64,000 bases of DNA from Oceanobacillus zhaokaii (GTDB lineage: Bacteria > Bacillota > Bacilli > Bacillales > Amphibacillaceae): NCBI RefSeq assembly GCF_003352005.1, contig NZ_CP024848.1:1-64000 (forward strand), read 5' to 3'. Positions 62,402 to 64,000 of this stretch are shown here, one piece after another (position 1 is the stretch's first letter; each line of letters opens with the position of its first letter). A program made the translations under genes and the position numbers. The notes beneath the pieces were generated by a model. It searched no databases and was not told where the DNA came from. It saw only the letters and a program-made list of their open reading frames with translations.

Positions 62402-64000
62402 ATGGTGGAAAATGAATCGAATCGACTGGTTAAAGGCGCATTATTACTGACCTTTGCAGGATTAATCAGCAAAATTCTAAGTGCTGGATATCGAATACCA
62501 TTGCAGAATTTAACAGGGGATATTGGTTTTTATATTTATCAGCAAATATATCCCATCCTCGGTATGGTCGTGATTCTGTCGTTGTACGGATTTCCATCGG
62601 CTATTTCAAAAATGATTGTTGATTTAGATGAAAATGGAAAGAAGCCATCCTTAACAGGGTTTTATTTGCCGATTTTCTCCATCCTTTCCGTCATTAATGG
62701 AATGATCTTTCTGTTCCTATTCTTTAATGCGGAATTGGTAGCAAATTGGGTAGGGGATGAAAGCTTGACTGAATCCTATCAGGCCGCAGCCTTTGCCTTT
62801 TTGCTTGTTCCCTTCACGTCATTGCTTCGAGGTGTCTTCCAAGGGAATTATTATATGAAGCCGACAGCCTTTTCTCAGGTTGGCGAACAATTTGTCAGGG
62901 TGTTTATTATTATTGCTGCAGCAATTGCTGTGTCGGCACAAGTGGTCAAATTATATTCGATTGGCCAGTTTGCAGCAATTGCCTCAATTGCTGGAGGAGG
63001 AATGGCGCTTGTGATCCTTGTTTACTACTTTGTTAGAAACAAGCCGTACTCCGTCGACCATACTGATATTCCTATTCACTATTATCTGAAGCAGATTATT
63101 GTATTTGGAATTGTTGCAGCATTGAATCATATGACATTACTGGTTATTCAGTTTGCTGATGCTTTCACGCTTATTCCGAGCTTAATGGAATTTGGATTAA
63201 CACAAATGGAAGCGATGGAGGCAAAAGGAATATTTGATCGCGGACAGCCTTTAATCCAAATTGGAACAGTCTTAGGATCATCATTCGCATTAGCGCTTAT
63301 TCCATCAATTTCCAAGCAAAAGCTAGAAGAAGACCCAATCACTTTTCATCATTACATACGCAGTGCATTAATGTTTAGCTTTTATTTAGCGGTTGGTGCA
63401 ACGATTGGGCTTATTGCAATATTTCCGGAAACCAATCGTTTATTATTTGAAAATAATCAAGGAACCTTTGATCTGCAAATTCTCGTACTTTCTATTTTTC
63501 TTTGTTCTATCGCAATCACTGCGTCCTCCATTCTTCAAGGATTAGGTTTTATTAAACGAACTGCTGGCTTTGTTCTCGGTGCGCTTTTTGTAAAGTGGAT
63601 TGCAAATCAATTATTCGTACCATGGTGGGGTGTGACAGGCAGTGCAATTGCAACGGTTTTAAGTTTGCTTGTATTATTCATTTTTGCTATGTTCGAATTA
63701 AAAAGGAAACTGCCAGATTTAAATTTATTCAAGCAAATTAAGTGGCGCGCACTATTAGTAGCGAGCCTTTCCATGATTGCTTATCTATTATTAATGGAAT
63801 ACTTATTATTAGGACTAGGTGATAACCTCGGTTCACGATTGTATTTATTAGGTTATGTTTTATTCGTGGCTAGTACAGGAGCATGTATTTTTCTAGTTTG
63901 TTTATTAAGGGGTGGGGCATTTTCAGAAGAACAATTGAAGATGCTTCCATTCTCAGCTATTTTAGTTCGTATTCATAAAGGGAGGAAGATAAATGAGTAA
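62402..64000 (+). CDS. yabM: MOP/MATE-superfamily polysaccharide exporter, SpoVB/YabM type
   Basis: The 532-residue integral membrane protein has about 14 hydrophobic spans and the Wzx-like (PST/MOP) architecture, with the N-terminal VKGALLLTFAGLISKILSAGYRIPLQNLTGDIGFYIYQQIYP. Relatives flip lipid-linked sugars such as lipid II or teichoic precursors; SpoVB and MurJ-like members share this fold. The name yabM rests on position between spoVT and the mazG-type gene. GGAGAAGGTAG precedes the ATG. The stop TAA ends exactly at the window edge. The substrate is unknown. Confidence 0.9.
   Translation: MVENESNRLVKGALLLTFAGLISKILSAGYRIPLQNLTGDIGFYIYQQIYPILGMVVILSLYGFPSAISKMIVDLDENGKKPSLTGFYLPIFSILSVINGMIFLFLFFNAELVANWVGDESLTESYQAAAFAFLLVPFTSLLRGVFQGNYYMKPTAFSQVGEQFVRVFIIIAAAIAVSAQVVKLYSIGQFAAIASIAGGGMALVILVYYFVRNKPYSVDHTDIPIHYYLKQIIVFGIVAALNHMTLLVIQFADAFTLIPSLMEFGLTQMEAMEAKGIFDRGQPLIQIGTVLGSSFALALIPSISKQKLEEDPITFHHYIRSALMFSFYLAVGATIGLIAIFPETNRLLFENNQGTFDLQILVLSIFLCSIAITASSILQGLGFIKRTAGFVLGALFVKWIANQLFVPWWGVTGSAIATVLSLLVLFIFAMFELKRKLPDLNLFKQIKWRALLVASLSMIAYLLLMEYLLLGLGDNLGSRLYLLGYVLFVASTGACIFLVCLLRGGAFSEEQLKMLPFSAILVRIHKGRKINE
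63993..64000 (+). CDS. Probable start of the next gene (mazG/yabN position), cut by the window edge
   Basis: ATGAGTAA at 63993 lies 7 bases after AAGGGAGGAAG and overlaps the yabM stop. In B. subtilis the next gene is yabN (MazG-type pyrophosphatase). Only the first two codons are visible, so the assignment is positional. Confidence 0.4.

Overview
The window is core chromosome from the replication-origin region of an AT-rich, endospore-forming Bacillaceae. It starts 127 bases before dnaA. Its gene order follows the Bacillus subtilis order from dnaA to yabM closely. Spore genes (bofA, csfB/gin, yaaH, yabG, sspF, spoVG, fin, spoVT) show a spore former. The many short dispersed intergenic repeats, in my judgement, fit the Oceanobacillus/Virgibacillus side of the family, but the genus is an inference.

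Region by region. 1-9.7 kb: dnaA, the oriC spacer with DnaA boxes and a DnaA-trio-like run, dnaN, yaaA, recF, remB, gyrB and gyrA. 9.7-16.7 kb: an HD-GYP-like protein with a degenerate HD motif, yaaC, guaB, dacA, then a T-box leader and serS. No rRNA operon and no pdxST lie here, unlike B. subtilis. 17-20.6 kb: tRNA-Ser, a small alarmone synthetase (relP), proC, dck and dgk. 20.6-26.8 kb is the accessory part. A tRNA-Arg gene carries the scar of an integrative element (truncated integrase, orphan ORF, duplicated 3' tRNA half). A glutamate-type symporter, acsA with a cre site, a permuted NlpC/P60-like protein, a deletion junction joining two truncated genes (nsrR and a DUF4870 gene) and a DJ-1/PfpI protein follow. 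26.8-33.8 kb: yaaH, yaaI, tadA, SRP RNA, dnaX, yaaK, recR, yaaL, bofA and gin. 33.9-41.8 kb: yaaO, tmk, darA, yaaR, holB, ricT, yabA, yabB, yazA, rsmI and abrB. 42.4-50.6 kb: metG, tatD, yabE, rnmV, rsmA, yabG, veg and sspF. 50.9-64 kb: ispE, purR, spoVG, glmU, prs, ctc, pth, fin, mfd, spoVT, a MOP-family flippase and the first bases of the next gene.

Functionally the window joins replication initiation and elongation (dnaA, dnaN, recF, gyrase, dnaX, holB, yabA), repair (recR, mfd), translation and RNA maturation (serS, metG, tadA, rsmI, rsmA, rnmV, pth, ctc, SRP RNA), nucleotide supply (guaB, dck, dgk, tmk, prs, purR) and sporulation control. I found no CRISPR array, defence island or intact prophage. 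The most notable non-textbook items are a family of about 130-bp palindromic intergenic repeats, a DnaA-box hairpin behind dnaN, a hairpin that can cover the gin ribosome-binding site, the tRNA-Arg integration scar and the nsrR/DUF4870 deletion junction.
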